From Parietaria judaica (Eukaryota; Streptophyta; Magnoliopsida; Rosales; Urticaceae): DNA of 64,000 nucleotides. The stretch is taken from assembly GCA_954871525.1 (NCBI GenBank), contig OX940867.1, forward strand, positions 19,941,343-20,005,342, in the 5' to 3' direction. Positions 24,583-39,693 of this stretch are shown one piece after another (the stretch's first letter is position 1; each line of letters starts with the position of its first letter). A program made the translations under genes and the position numbers. The notes under the pieces were generated by a model. It saw only the letters and a program-made list of their open reading frames with translations, searched no databases and had not been told where the DNA came from.

Positions 24583-27500
24583 TAAATATGATACAATAAC
24601 ACATTATTAAGCATTTTGAAGATCATGTTTTGTTTAAAATATCGTTTAGTTAGGGTTCTTTCGCGTAAATGGGAAAAAGACTCAGTTTTTTTTGGAGCAC
24701 GCACAAATTGTTGAAACTGGGTTTTAAAAGAGCTCCAAAAACTTTTAATGCCAAAACTAACGCAATTTATAATACTACCACCCTAATAAAGGTCAAGCAA
24801 CCCAAATTTCATCAAGAACGCATCGTATTTGGGCTCCTAAGAAAACCAATTTTTAACACTTTTCGGTAATGATTTTGGACCCGTTAATAGCCTGATGCAG
24901 AAATTACGACAGAGGGCTTCGCTATTTAGGGATTAAAATAAGTAAATGTGATACAATTACACATTATTAAGCTTTTATAAGTTCATGTTTTGTCTAAAAT
25001 ATCGTTTAATTAGGGTTTTTTCGCGTAAAACAGGAAAAAGACTAAATTTTTTTTTGAGCACGCATTAATTGTTGAAACTGGGTTTTAAAAGAGCTCCAAA
25101 AACTTTTAATGCCAAAAATATCCCAACTTATAATAATACCACCCTAATGAAGGTCTAGACACTCAAATTTCATCAAGAACGCATCGTATTTGGGCTCGTA
25201 AGAAAACCAATTTTGTACATTTTTCGGTAATGATTTTAACCCGTTAACAGCTTGATGCAGAAACTACGAGATAGGGATTTGCTATATAGGGATTAAAATA
25301 AGTAAATTTGATACAATTACACATTTTTAAGCATTTTGAAGTTGATGTTTTGTTTAAAATATCGTTTAATTAGGGTTCTTTCGCGTAAAATGGGAAAAAG
25401 ACTCAGTTTTTTTTGGAGCACGCATTAATTGTTGAAACTCGGTTTTAAGAGAGCTCCAAAATCTCTTAATGCCAACACTAACCCAATTTATAATAATACC
25501 ACCGTAATGAAGGTCTAGAAACTCAAATTTCATCAAGAACACATCGTGTTTGCTCTCGTAAGAAAACCAATTTTTAACATTTTTTGGTAATTATTTTAAC
25601 CCGTTAAAATTTTGATATGGAAACTACGAGATAGTGCTTCTCTATTTAGGGATTAAAATGATTAAATATGATACAATAACACATTATTAAGCATTTTGAA
25701 GATCATGTTTTGTTTAAAATATCGTTTAGTTAGGGTTCTTTCGCGTAAATGGGAAAAAGACTCAGTGTTTTTTGGAGCATGCACAAATTGTTGAAACTGG
25801 GTTTTAAAAGAGCTCCAAAAACTTTTAATGCCAAAACTAACGCAATTTATAATACTACCACCCTAATAAAGGTCAAGCAACTCAAATTTCATCAAGAACG
25901 CATCGTATTTGGGCTCCTAAGAAAACCAATTTTTAACACTTTTCGGTAATGATTTTGGACCCGTTAACAGCTTGATGCAGAAATTACGAGATAGGGCTTC
26001 GCTATTTAGGGATTAAAATAAGTAAATGTGATACAATTACACATTATTAAGCTTTTATAAGTTCATGTTTTGTCTAAAATATCGTTTAATTAGAGTTTTT
26101 TCGCGTAAAACAGGAAAAAGACTAAAAATTTTTTTGAGCACGCATTAATTGTTGAAACTGGGTTTTAAAAGAGCTCCAAAAACTTTTAATGCCAAAAATA
26201 TCCCAACTTATAATAATACCACCCTAGTGAAGGTCTAGACACTCAAATGTCATCAAGAACGCATCGTATTTGGGCTTGTAAGAAAACCAATTTTTTACAT
26301 TTTTCGGTAATGATTTTAACCCGTTAACAGCTTGATGCAGAAACTACGAGATAGGGATTTGCTATATAGGGATTAAAATAAGTAAATTTGATACAATTAC
26401 ACATTTTTAAGCATTTTGAAGTTGATGTTTTGTTTAAAATATCGTTTAATTAGGGTTCTTTCGCGTAAAATGGGAAAAAGACTCAGTTTTTTTTGGAGCA
26501 CGCATTAATTGTTGAAACTCGGTTTTAAGAGAGCTCCAAAATCTCTTAATGCCAACACTAACCCAATTTATAATAATACCACCCTAATGAAGGTCTAGAA
26601 ACTCAAATTTCATCAAGAACACATCGTGTTTGCTCTCGTAAGAAAACCAATTTTTAACATTTTTTGGTAATTATTTTAACCCGTTAAAATTTTGATATAG
26701 AAACTACGAGATAGTGCTTCTCTATTTAGGGATTAAAATGATTAAATATGATACAATAACACATTATTAAGCATTTTGAAGATCATGTTTTGTTTAAAAT
26801 ATCGTTTAGTTAGGGTTCTTTCGCGTAAATGGGAAAAAGACTCAGTTTTTTTTGGAGCACGCACAAATTGTTGAAACTGGGTTTTAAAAGAGCTCCAAAA
26901 ACTTTTAATTCCAAAACTAACGCAATTTATAATACTACCACCCTAATAAAGGTCAAGCAACTCAAATTTCATCAAGAACGCGTCGTATTTGGGCTCCTAA
27001 GAAAACCAATTTTTAACACTTTTCGGTAATGATTTTGGACCCGTTAACAGCTTGATGCAGAAATTACGAGATAGGGCTTCGCTATTTAGGGATTAAAATA
27101 AGTAAATGTGATACAATTACACATTATTAAGCTTTTATAAGTTCATGTTTTGTCTAAAATATCGTTTAATTAGGGTTTTTTCGCGTAAAACAGGAAAAAG
27201 ACTAAATTTTTTTTTGAGCACGCATTAATTGTTGAAACTGGGTTTTAAAAGAGCTCCAAAAACTTTTAATGCCAAAACTATCCCAACTTATAATAATACC
27301 ACCCTAATGAAGGTCTAGACACTCAAATTTCATCAAGAACGCATCGTATTTGGGCTCGTAAGAAAACCAATTTTTTACATTTTTCGGTAATGATTTTAAC
27401 CCGTTAACAGCTTGATGCAGAAACTACGAGATAGGGATTTGCTATATAGGGATTAAAATAAGTAAATTTGATACAATTACACATTTTTAAGCATTTTGAA

Positions 27501-30500
27501 GTTGATGTTTTGTTTAAAATATCGTTTAATTAGGGTTCTTTCGCGTAAAATGGGAAAAAGACTCAGTTTTTTTTGGAGCACGCATTAATTGTTGAAACTC
27601 GGTTTTAAGAGAGCTCCAAAATCTCTTAATGCCAACACTAACCCAATTTATAATAATACCACCCTAATGAAGGTCTAGAAACTCAAATTTCATCAAGAAC
27701 ACATCGTGTTTGCTCTCGTAAGAAAACCAATTTTTAACATTTTTTGGTAATTATTTTAACCCGTTAAAATTTTGATATAGAAACTACGAGATAGTGCTTC
27801 TCTATTTAGGGATTAAAATGATTAAATATGATACAATAACACATTATTAAGCATTTTGAAGATCATGTTTTGTTTAAAATATCGTTTAGTTAGGGTTCTT
27901 TCGCGTAAATGGGAAAAAGACTCAGTTTTTTTTGGAGCACGCACAAATTGTTGAAACTGGGTTTTAAAAGAGCTCCAAAAACTTTTTATGCCAAAACTAA
28001 CGCAATTTATAATACTACCACCCTAATAAAGGTCAAGCAACCCAAATTTCATCAAGAACGCATCGTATTTGGGCTCCTAAGAAAACCAATTTTTAACACT
28101 TTTCGGTAATGATTTTGGACCCGTTAACAGCTTGATGCAGAAATTACGAGATAGGGCTTCGCTATTTAGGGATTAAAATAAGTAAATGTGATACAATTAC
28201 ACATTATTAAGCTTTTATAAGTTCATGTTTTGTCTAAAATATCGTTTAATTAGGGTTTTTTCGCGTAAAACAGGAAAAAGACTAAATTTTTTTTTGAGCA
28301 CGCATTAATTGTTGAAACTGGGTTTTAAAAGAGCTCCAAAAACTTTTAATGCCAAAAATATCCCAACTTATAATAATACCACCCTAGTGAAGGTCTAGAC
28401 ACGCAAATGTCATCAAGAACGCATCGTATTTGGGCTCGTAAGAAAACCAATTTTTTACATTTTTCGGTAATGATTTTAACCCGTTAACAGCTTGATGCAG
28501 AAACTACGAGATAGGGATTTGCTATATAGGGATTAAAATAAGTAAATTTGATACAATTACACATTTTTAAGCATTTTGAAGTTGATGTTTTGTTTAAAAT
28601 ATCGTTTAATTAGGGTTCTTTCGCGTAAAATGGGAAAAAGACTCAGTTTTTTTTGGAGCACGCATTAATTGTTGAAACTCGGTTTTAGAGAGCTCCAAAA
28701 TCTCTTAATGCCAACACTAACCCAATTTATAATAATACCACCCTAATGAAGGTCTAGAAACTCAAATTTCATCAAGAACACATCGTGTTTGCTCTCGTAA
28801 GAAAACCAATTTTTAACATTTTTTGGTAATTATTTTAACCCGTTAAAATTTTGATATAGAAACTACGAGATAGTGCTTCTCTATTTAGGGATTAAAATGA
28901 TTAAATATGATACAATAACACATTATTAAGCATTTTGAAGATCATGTTTTGTTTAAAATATCGTTTAGTTAGGGTTCTTTCGCGTAAATGGGAAAAAGAC
29001 TCAGTTTTTTTTGGAGCACGCACAAATTGTTGAAACTGGGTTTTAAAAGAGCTCCAAAAACTTTTAATTCCAAAACTAACGCAATTTATAATACTACCAC
29101 CCTAATAAAGGTCAAGCAACTCAAATTTCATCAAGAACGCATCGTATTTGGGCTCCTAAGAAAACCAATTTTTAACACTTTTCGGTAATGATTTTGGACA
29201 CGTTAACATCTTGATGCAGGAATTACGAGATAGGGCTTTGCTATTTAGGGATTAAAATAAGTAAATGTGATACAATTACACATTATTAAGCATTTATAAG
29301 TTCATGTTTTGTCTAAAATATCGTTTAATTAGGGTTTTTTCGCGTAAAACAGGAAAAAGACTAAATTTTTTTTTGAGCACGCATTAATTGTTGAAACTGG
29401 GTTTTAAAAGAGCTCCAAAAACTTTTAATGCCAAAACTATCCCAACTTATAATGATACCACCCTAATGAAGGTCTAGACACTCAAATTTCATCAAGAACG
29501 CATCGTATTTGGGCTCGTAAGAAAACCAATTTTTTACATTTTTCGGTAATGATTTTAACCCGTTAAAAGCTTGATGCAGAAACTACGAGATAGGGATTTG
29601 CTATATAGGGATTAAAATAAGTAAATTTGATACAATTACACATTTTTAAGCATTTTGAAGTTGATGTTTTGTTTAAAATATCGTTTAATTAGGGTTCTTT
29701 CGGGTAAAATGGGAAAAAGACTCAGTTTTTTTTGGAGCACGCATTAATTGTTGAAACTCGGTTTTAAGAGAGCTCCAAAATCTTTTAATGCCAAAACTAA
29801 CCCAATTTATAATAATACCACCCTAATGAAGGTCTAGAAACTCAAATTTCATCAAGAACACATCGTCTTTGCTCTCGTAAGAAAACCAATTTTTAACATT
29901 TTTTGGTAATTATTTTAACCCGTTAAAATTTTGATATAGAAACTACGAGATAGTGCTTCTCTATTTAGGGATTAAAATGATTAAATATGATACAATAACA
30001 CATTATTAAGCATTTTGAAGATCATGTTTTGTTTAAAATATCGTTAAGTTAGGGTTCTTTCGCGTAAATGGGAAAAAGACTCAGTTTTTTTTGGAGCACG
30101 CACAAATTGTTGAAACTGGGTTTTAAAAGAGCTCCAAAAACTTTTAATGCCAAAACTAACGCAATTTATAATACTACCACCCTAATAAAGGTCAAGCAAC
30201 TCAAATTTCATCAAGAACGCATCGTATTTGGGCTCCTAAGAAAACCAATTTTTAACACTTTTCGGTAATGATTTTGGACCCGTTAACAGCTTGATGCAGA
30301 AATTACGAGATAGGGCTTTGCTATTTAGGGATTAAAATAAGTAAATGTGATACAATTACACATTATTAAGCATTTATAAGTTCATGTTTTGTCTAAAATA
30401 TCGTTTAATTAGGGTTTTTTCGCGTAAATTAGGAAAAAGACTAAATTTTTTTTTTAGCACGCATTAATTGTTGAAACTGGGTTTTAAAAGAGCTCCAAAA

Positions 30501-31060
30501 ACTTTTAATGCCAAAACTATCCCAACTTATAATAATACCACCCTAATTAAGGTCTAGACACACAAATTTCATCAAGAACGCATCGTATTTGGGCTCGTAA
30601 GAAAACCAATTTTTTACATTTTTCGGTAATGATTTTAACCCGTTAACAGCTTGATGCAGAAACTACGAGATAGGGTTTGCTATATAGGGATTAAAATAAT
30701 TAAATTTGATAAAATTACACATTTTTAAGCATTTTGAAGTTGATGTTTTGTTTAAAATATCGTTTAATTAGGGTTCTTTCGCGTAAAATGGGAAAAAGAC
30801 TCAGTTTTTTTTGGAGCACGCATTAATTGTTGAAACTCGGTTTTAAGAGAGCTCCAAAATCTCTTAATGCCAACACCAACCCAATTTATAATAATAACAC
30901 CCTAATGAAGGTCTAGAAACTCAAATTTCATCAAGAACACATCGTGTTTGCTCTCGTAAGAAAACCAATTTTTAACATTTTTTGGTAATTATGTTAACCC
31001 GTTAAAACTTTGATATAGAAACTACGAGATAGTGCTTCTCTATTTAGGGATTAAAATGAT
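24583..31060 (+). repeat. Mixed HOR zone with a ~2160-bp offset duplication
   Basis: B starts 24583, 25663, 26743, 27823, 28902 and 29982. The stretch C 26023 to B 26743 matches C 28183 to B 28902: both have 'ccctagtgaagg', 'caaatgtcatc' and, in B, 'ttttaattcc'. The A before 28902 has lost one A ('ggttttagagagc'), which makes the second offset 2159. B copies 24583 and 27823 share 'caacccaaat', a link at 3240 bp. The C monomers are mostly the 'gcttttataag' / 'aaacagg' kind. Confidence 0.8.
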
Positions 31061-34000
31061 TAAATATGATACAATAACACATTATTAAGCATTTTGAAGA
31101 TCATGTTTTGTTTAAAATATCGTTTAGTTAGGGTTCTTTCGCGTAAATGGGAAAAAGACTCAGTTTTTTTTTTAGCACGCACAAATTGTTGAAACTGGGT
31201 TTTAAAAGAGCTCCAAAAACTTTTAATGCCAAAACTAACGCAATTTATAATACTACCACCCTAATAAAGGTCAAGCAACTCCAATTTCATCAAGAACGCA
31301 TCGTATTTGGGCTCCTAAGAAAACCAATTTTTAACACTTTTCGGTAATGATTTTGGACCCGTTAACAGCTTGATGCAGAAATTACGAGATAGGGCTTCGC
31401 TATTTAGGGATTAAAATAAGTAAATGTGATACAATTACACATTATTAAGCTTTTATAAGTTCATGTTTTGTCTAAAATATCGTTTAATTAGGGTTTTTTC
31501 GCGTAAAACAGGAAAAAGACTAAATTTTTTTTGAGCACGCATTAATTGTTGAAACTGGGTTTTAAAAGAGCTCCAAAAACTTTTAATGCCAAAAATATCC
31601 CAACTTATAATAATACCACCCTAATGAAGGTCTAGACACTCAAATTTCATCAAGAACGCATCGTATTTGGGCTAGTAAGAAAACCAATTTTTTACATTTT
31701 TCGGTAATGATTTTAACCCGTTAACAGCTTGATGCAGAAACTACGAGATAGGGATTTGCTATATAGGGATTAAAATAAGTAAATTTGATACAATTACACA
31801 TTTTTAAGCATTTTGAAGTTGATGTTTTGTTTAAAATATCGTTTAATTAGGGTTCTTTCGCGTAAAATGGGAAAAAGACTCAGTTTTTTTTGGAGCACGC
31901 ATTAATTGTTGAAACTCGGTTTTAAGAGAGCTCCAAAATCTCTTAATGCCAACACTAACCCAATTTATAATAATACCACCCTAATGAAGGTCTAGAAACT
32001 CAAATTTCATCAAGAACACATCGTGTTTGCTCTCGTAAGAAAACCAATTTTTAACATTTTTTGGTAATTATTTTAACCCGTTAAAATTTTGATATAGAAA
32101 CTACGAGATAGTGCTTCTCTATTTAGGGATTAAAATGATTAAATATGATACAATAACACATTATTAAGCATTTTGAAGATCATGTTTTGTTTAAAATATC
32201 GTTAAGTTAGGGTTCTTTCGCGTAAATGGGAAAAAGACTCAGTTTTTTTTGGAGCACGCACAAATTGTTGAAACTGGGTTTTAAAAGAGCTCCAAAAACT
32301 TTTAATGCCAAAACTAACGCAATTTATAATACTACCACCCTAATAAAGGTCAAGCAACTCAAATTTCATCAAGAACGCATCGTATTTGGGCTCCTAAGAA
32401 AACCAATTTTTAACACTTTTCGGTAATGATTTTGGACCCGTTAACAGCTTGATGCAGAAATTACGAGATAGGGCTTTGCTATTTAGGGATTAAAATAAGT
32501 AAATGTGATACAATTACACATTATTAAGCATTTATAAGTTCATGTTTTGTCTAAAATATCGTTTAATTAGGGTTTTTTCGCGTAAATTAGGAAAAAGACT
32601 AATTTTTTTTTTTAGCACGCATTAATTGTTGAAACTGGGTTTTAAAAGAGCTCCAAAAACTTTTAATGCCAAAACTATCCCAACTTATAATAATACCACC
32701 CTAATGAAGGTCTAGACACACAAATTTCATCAAGAACGCATCGTATTTGGGCTCGTAAGAAAACCAATTTTTTACATTTTTCGGTAATGATTTTAACCCG
32801 TTAACAGCTTGATGCAGAAACTACGAGATAGGGTTTGCTATATAGGGATTAAAATAAGTAAATTTGATACAATTACACATTTTTAAGCATTTTGAAGTTG
32901 ATGTTTTGTTTAAAATATCGTTTAATTAGGGTTCTTTCGCGTAAAATGGGAAAAAGACTCAGTTTTTTTTGGAGCACGCATTAATTGTTGAAACTCGGTT
33001 TTAAGAGAGCTCCAAAATCTTTTAATGCCAACACTAACCCAATTTATAATAATACCACCCTAATGAAGGTCTAGAAACTCAAATTTCATCAAGAACACAT
33101 CGTCTTTGCTCTCGTAAGAAAACCAATTTTTAACATTTTTTGGTAATTATTTTAACCCGTTAAAATTTTGATATAGAAACTACGAGATAGTGCTTCTCTA
33201 TTTAGGGATTAAAATGATTAAATATGATACAATAACACATTATTAAGCATTTTGAAGATCATGTTTTGTTTAAAATATCGTTTAGTTAGGGTTCTTTCGC
33301 GTAAATGGGAAAAAGACTCAGTTTTTTTTTTAGCACGCACAAATTGTTGAAACTGGGTTTTAAAAGAGCTCCAAAAACTTTTAATGCCAAAACTAACGCA
33401 ATTTATCATACTACCACCCTAATAAAGGTCAAGCAACTCAAATTTCATCAAGAACGCATCGTATTTGGGCTCCTAAGAAAACCAATTTTTAACACTTTTC
33501 GGTAATGATTTTGGACCCGTTAACAGCTTGATGCAGAAATTACGAGATAGGGCTTTGCTATTTAGGGATTAAAATAAGTAAATGTGATACAATTACACAT
33601 TATTAAGCATTTATAAGTTCATGTTTTGTCTAAAATATCGTTTAATTAGGGTTCTTTCGCGTAAATTAGGAAAAAGACTAATTTTTTTTTTTAGCACGCA
33701 TTAATTGTTGAAACTGGGTTTTAAAAGAGCTCCAAAAACTTTTAATGCCAAAACTATCCCAACTTATAATAATACCACCCTAATGAAGGTCTAGACACTC
33801 AAATTTCATCAAGAACGCATCGTATTTGGGCTCGTAAGAAAACCAATTTTTTACATTTTTCGGTAATGATTTTAACCCGTTAACAGCTTGATGCAGAAAC
33901 TACGAGATAGGGTTTGCTATATAGGGATTACAATAAGTAAATTTGATAAAATTACACATTTTTAAGCATTTTGAAGTTGATGTTTTGTTTAAAATATCGT

Positions 34001-36456
34001 TTAATTAGGGTTCTTTCGCGTAAAATGGGAAAAAGACTCAGTTTTTTTTGGAGCACGCATTAATTGTTGAAACTCGGTTTTAAGAGAGCTCCAAAATCTT
34101 TTAATGCCAACACTAACCCAATTTATAATAATACCACCCTAATGAAGGTCTAGAAACTCAAATTTCATCAAGAACACATCGTCTTTGCTCTCGTAAGAAA
34201 ACCAATTTTTAACATTTTTTGGTAATTATTTTAACCCGTTAAAATTTTGATATAGAAACTACGAGATAGTGCTTCTCTATTTAGGGATTAAAATGATTAA
34301 ATATGATACAATAACACATTATTAAGCATTTTTAAGATCATGTTTTGTTTAAAATATCGTTTAGTTAGGGTTCTTTCGCGTAAATGGGAAAAAGACTCAG
34401 TTTTTTTTTGAGCACGCACAAATTGTTGAAACTGGGTTTTAAAAGAGCTCCAAAAACTTTTAATGCCAAAACTAACGCAATTTATAATACTACCACCCTA
34501 ATAAAGGTCAAGCAACTAAAATTTCATCAAGAACGCATCGTATTTGGGCTCCTAAGAAAAACCAATTTTTAACACTTTTCGGTAATGATTTTGGACCCGT
34601 TAACAGCCTGATGCAGAAATTACGAGATAGGGCTTTGCTATTTAGGGATTAAAATAAGTAAATGTGATACAATTACACATTATTAAGCATTTATAAGTTC
34701 ATGTTTTGTCTAAAATATCGTTTAATTAGGGTTTTTTCGCGTAAATTAGGAAAAAGACTAAATTTTTTTTTTAGCACGCATTAATTGTTGAAACTGGGTT
34801 TTAAAAGAGCTCCAAAAACTTTTAATGCCAAAACTATCCCAACTTATAATAATACCACCCTAATGAAGGTCTAGACACTCAAATTTCATCAAGAACGCAT
34901 CGTATTTGGGCTCGTAAGAAAACCAATTTTTTACATTTTTCGGTAATGATTTTAACCCGTTAACAGCTTGATGCAGAAACTACGAGATAGGGTTTGCTAT
35001 ATAGGGATTACAATAAGTAAATTTGATAAAATTACACATTTTTAAGCATTTTGAAGTTGATGTTTTGTTTAAAATATCGTTTAATTAGGGTTCTTTCGCG
35101 TAAAATGGGAAAAAGACTCAGTTTTTTTTGGAGCACGCATTAATTGTTGAAACTCGGTTTTAAGAGAGCTCCAAAATCTTTTAATGCCAACACTAACCCA
35201 ATTTATAATAATACCACCCTAATGAAGGTCTAGAAACTCAAATTTCATCAAGAACACATCGTCTTTGCTCTCGTAAGAAAACCAATTTTTAACATTTTTT
35301 GGTAATTATTTTAACCCGTTAAAATTTTGATATAGAAACTACGAGATAGTGCTTCTCTATTTAGGGATTAAAATGATTAAATATGATACAATAACACATT
35401 ATTAAGCATTTTTAAGATCATGTTTTGTTTAAAATATCGTTTAGTTAGGGTTCTTTCGCGTAAATGGGAAAAAGACTCAGTTTTTTTTTTAGCACGCACA
35501 AATTGTTGAAACTGGGTTTTAAAAGAGCTCCAAAAACTTTTAATGCCAAAACTAACGCAATTTATAATACTACCACCCTAATAAAGGTCAAGCAACTCAA
35601 ATTTCATCAAGAACGCATCGTATTTGGGCTCCTAAGAAAACCAATTTTTAACACTTTTCGGTAATGATTTTGGACCCGTTAACAGCTTGATGCAGAAATT
35701 ACGAGATAGGGCTTTGCTATTTAGGGATTAAAATAAGTAAATGTGATACAATTACACATTATTAAGCATTTATAAGTTCATGTTTTGTCTAAAATATCGT
35801 TTAATTAGGGTTTTTTCGCGTAAATTAGGAAAAAGACTAATTTTTTTTTTTAGCACGCATTAATTGTTGAAACTGGGTTTTAAAAGAGCTCCAAAAACTT
35901 TTAATGCCAAAACTATAACAACTTATAATAATACCACCCTAATGAAGGTCTAGACACACAAATTTCATCAAGAACGCATCGTATTTGGGCTCGTAAGAAA
36001 ACCAATTTTTTACATTTTTCGGTAATGATTTTAACCCGTTAACAGCTTGATGCAGAAACTACGAGATAGGGTTTGCTATATAGGGATTAAAATAAGTAAA
36101 TTTGATAAAATTACACATTTTTAAGCATTTTGAAGTTGATGTTTTGTTTAAAATATCGTTTAATTAGGGTTCTTTCGCGTAAAATGGGAAAAAGACTCAG
36201 TTTTTTTTGGAGCACGCATTAATTGTTGAAACTCGGTTTTAAGAGAGCTCCAAAATCTCTTAATGCCAACACTAACCCAATTTATAATAATACCACCCTA
36301 ATGAAGGTCTAGAAACTCAAATTTCATCAAGAACACATCGTCTTTGCTCTCGTAAGAAAACCAATTTTTAACATTTTTTGGTAATTATTTTAACCCGTTA
36401 AAATTTTGATATAGAAACTACGAGATAGTGCTTCTCTATTTAGGGATTAAAATGAT

Positions 36457-39400
36457 TAAATATGATACAATGACACATTATTAAGCATTTAGAAGATCAT
36501 GTTTTGTTTAAAATATCGTTTAGTTAGGGTTCTTTCGCGTAAATGGGAAAAAGGCTCAGTTTTTTTTGGAGCACGCACAAATTGTTGAAACTGGGTTTTA
36601 AAAGAGCTCCAAAAACTTTTAATGCCAAAACTAACGCAATTTATCATACTACCACCCTAATAAAGGTCAAGCAACTCAAATTTCATCAAGAACGCATCGT
36701 ATTTGGGCTCCTAAGAAAACCAATTTTTAACACTTTTCGGTAATGATTTTGGACCCGTTAACAGCTTGATGCAGAAATTACGAGATAGGGCTTTGCTATT
36801 TAGGGATTAAAATAAGTAAATGTGATACAATTACACATTATTAAGCATTTATAAGTTCATGTTTTGTCTAAAATATCGTTTAATTAGGGTTTTTTCGCGT
36901 AAATTAGGAAAAAGACTAATTTTTTTTTTTAGCACGCATTAATTGTTGAAACTGGGTTTTAAAAGAGCTCCAAAAACTTTTAATGCCAAAACTATCCCAA
37001 CTTATAATAATACCACCCTAATGAAGGTCTAGACACTCAAATTTCATCAAGAACGCATCGTATTTGGGCTCGTAAGAAAACCAATTTTTTACATTTTTCG
37101 GTAATGATTTTAACCCGTTAACAGCTTGATGCAGAAACTACGAGATAGGGTTTGCTATATAGGGATTAAAATAAGTAAATTTGATACAATTACACATTTT
37201 TAAGCATTTTGAAGTTGATGTTTTGTTTAAAATATCGTTTAATTAGGGTTCTTTCGCGTAAAATGGGAAAAAGACTCCGTTTTTTTTGGAGCACGCATTA
37301 ATTGTTGAAACTCGGTTTTAAGAGAGCTCCAAAATCTTTTAATGCCAACACTAACCCAATTTATAATAATACCACCCTAATGAAGGTCTAGAAACTCAAA
37401 TTTCATCAAGAACACATCGTCTTTGCTCTCGTAAGAAAACCAATTTTTAACATTTTTTGGTAATTATTTTAACCCGTTAAAATTTTGATATAGAAACTAC
37501 GAGATAGTGCTTCTCTATTTAGGGATTAAAATGATTAAATATGATACAATGACACATTATTAAGCATTTAGAAGATCATGTTTTGTTTAAAATATCGTTT
37601 AGTTAGGGTTCTTTCGCGTAAATGGGAAAAAGGCTCAGTTTTTTTTGGAGCACGCACAAATTATTGAAACTGGGTTTTAAAAGAGCTCCAAAAACTTTTA
37701 ATGCCAAAACTAACGCAATTTATAATACTACCACCCTAGTAGAGGTAAAGCAACTCAAATTTCATCAAGAACGCATCGTATTTGGGCTCCTAAGAAAACC
37801 AATTTTTAACACTTTTCGGTAATGATTTTGGACCCGTTAATAGCCTGATGCAGAAATTACGACATAGGGCTTCGCTATTTAGGGATTAAAATAAGTAAAT
37901 GTGATACAATTACACATTATTAAGCATTTATAAGTTCATGTTTTGTCTAAAATATCGTTTAATTAGGGTTTTTTCGCGTAAATTAGGAAAAAGACTAAAT
38001 TTTTTTTTTAGCACGCATTAATTGTTGAAACTGGGTTTTAAAAGAGCTCCAAAAACTTTTAATGCCAAAACTATCCCAACTTATAATAATACCACCCTAA
38101 TGAAGGTCTAGACACTCAAATTTCATCAAGAACGCATCGTATTTGGGCTCGTAAGAAAACCAATTTTTTACATTTTTCGGTAATGATTTTAACCCGTTAA
38201 CAGCTTGATGCAGAAACTACGAGATAGGGTTTGCTATATAGGGATTAAAATAAGTAAATTTGATACAATTACACATTTTTAAGCATTTTGAAGTTGATGT
38301 TTTGTTTAAAATATCGTTTAATTAGGGTTCTTTCGCGTAAAATGGGAAAAAGACTCAGTTTTTTTTGGAGCACGCATTAATTGTTGAAACTCGGTTTTAA
38401 GAGAGCTCCAAAATCTTTTAATGCCAACACTAACCCAATTTATAATAATACCACCCTAATGAAGGTCTAGAAACTCAAATTTCATCAAGAACACATCGTC
38501 TTTGCTCTCGTAAGAAAACCAATTTTTAACATTTTTTGGTAATTATTTTAACCCGTTAAAATTTTGATATAGAAACTACGAGATAGTGCTTCTCTATTTA
38601 GGGATTAAAATGATTAAATATGATACAATGACACATTATTAAGCATTTAGAAGATCATGTTTTGTTTAAAATATCGTTTAGTTAGGGTTCTTTCGCGTAA
38701 ATGGGAAAAAGGCTCAGTTTTTTTTGGAGCACGCACAAATTATTGAAACTGGGTTTTAAAAGAGCTCCAAAAACTTTTAATGCCAAAACTAACGCAATTT
38801 ATAATACTACCACCCTAATAAAGGTCAAGCAACTCAAATTTCATCAAGAACGCATCGTATTTGGGCTCCTAAGAAAACCAATTTTTAACACTTTTCGGTA
38901 ATGATTTTGGACCCGTTAACAGCTTGATGCAGAAATTACGAGATAGGGCTTTGCTATTTAGGGATTAAAATAAGTAAATGTGATACAATTACACATTATT
39001 AAGCATTTATAAGTTCATGTTTTGTCTAAAATATCGTTTAATTAGGGTTTTTTCGCGTAAATTAGGAAAAAGACTAATTTTTTTTTTTAGCACGCATTAA
39101 TTGTTGAAACTGGGTTTTAAAAGAGCTCCAAAAACTTTTAATGCCAAAACTATCCCAACTTATAATAATACCACCCTAATGAAGGTCTAGACACACAAAT
39201 TTCATCAAGAACGCATCGTATTTGGGCTCGTAAGAAAACCAATTTTTTACATTTTTCGGTAATGATTTTAACCCGTTAACAGCTTGATGCAGAAACTACG
39301 AGATAGGGTTTGCTATATAGGGATTAAAATAAGTAAATTTGATAAAATTACACATTTTTAAGCATTTTGAAGTTGATGTTTTGTTTAAAATATCGTTTAA

Positions 39401-39693
39401 TTAGGGTTCTTTCGCGTAAAATGGGAAAAAGACTCAGTTTTTTTTGGAGCACGCATTAATTGTTGAAACTCGGTTTTAAGAGAGCTCCAAAATCTCTTAA
39501 TGCCAACACTAACCCAATTTATAATAATACCACCCTAATTAAGGTCTAGAAACTCAAATTTCATCAAGAACACATCGTCTTTGCTCTCGTAAGAAAACCA
39601 ATTTTTAACATTTTTTGGTAATTATTTTAACCCGTTAAAATTTTGATATAGAAACTACGAGATAGTGCTTCTCTATTTAGGGATTAAAATGAT
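36457..39693 (+). repeat. Three consecutive near-identical HORs
   Basis: B starts 36457, 37536 and 38615 share 'acaatgacacatt', 'agcatttagaagatc' and 'aaaaaggctcag', which I see in no other HOR. The last two also share 'cacaaattattg'. The middle one has private changes 'accctagtagagg' and 'cgacatagggcttcg'. This is local amplification of one founder HOR. Confidence 0.83.

Noticed and set aside
33218..33409. Minus-strand open frames such as this one and those at 56999-57181, 60495-60731 and 61986-62225
   Set aside because: They are chance openings on the opposite strand of the same repeat, produced by single changes in individual copies and absent from most others.
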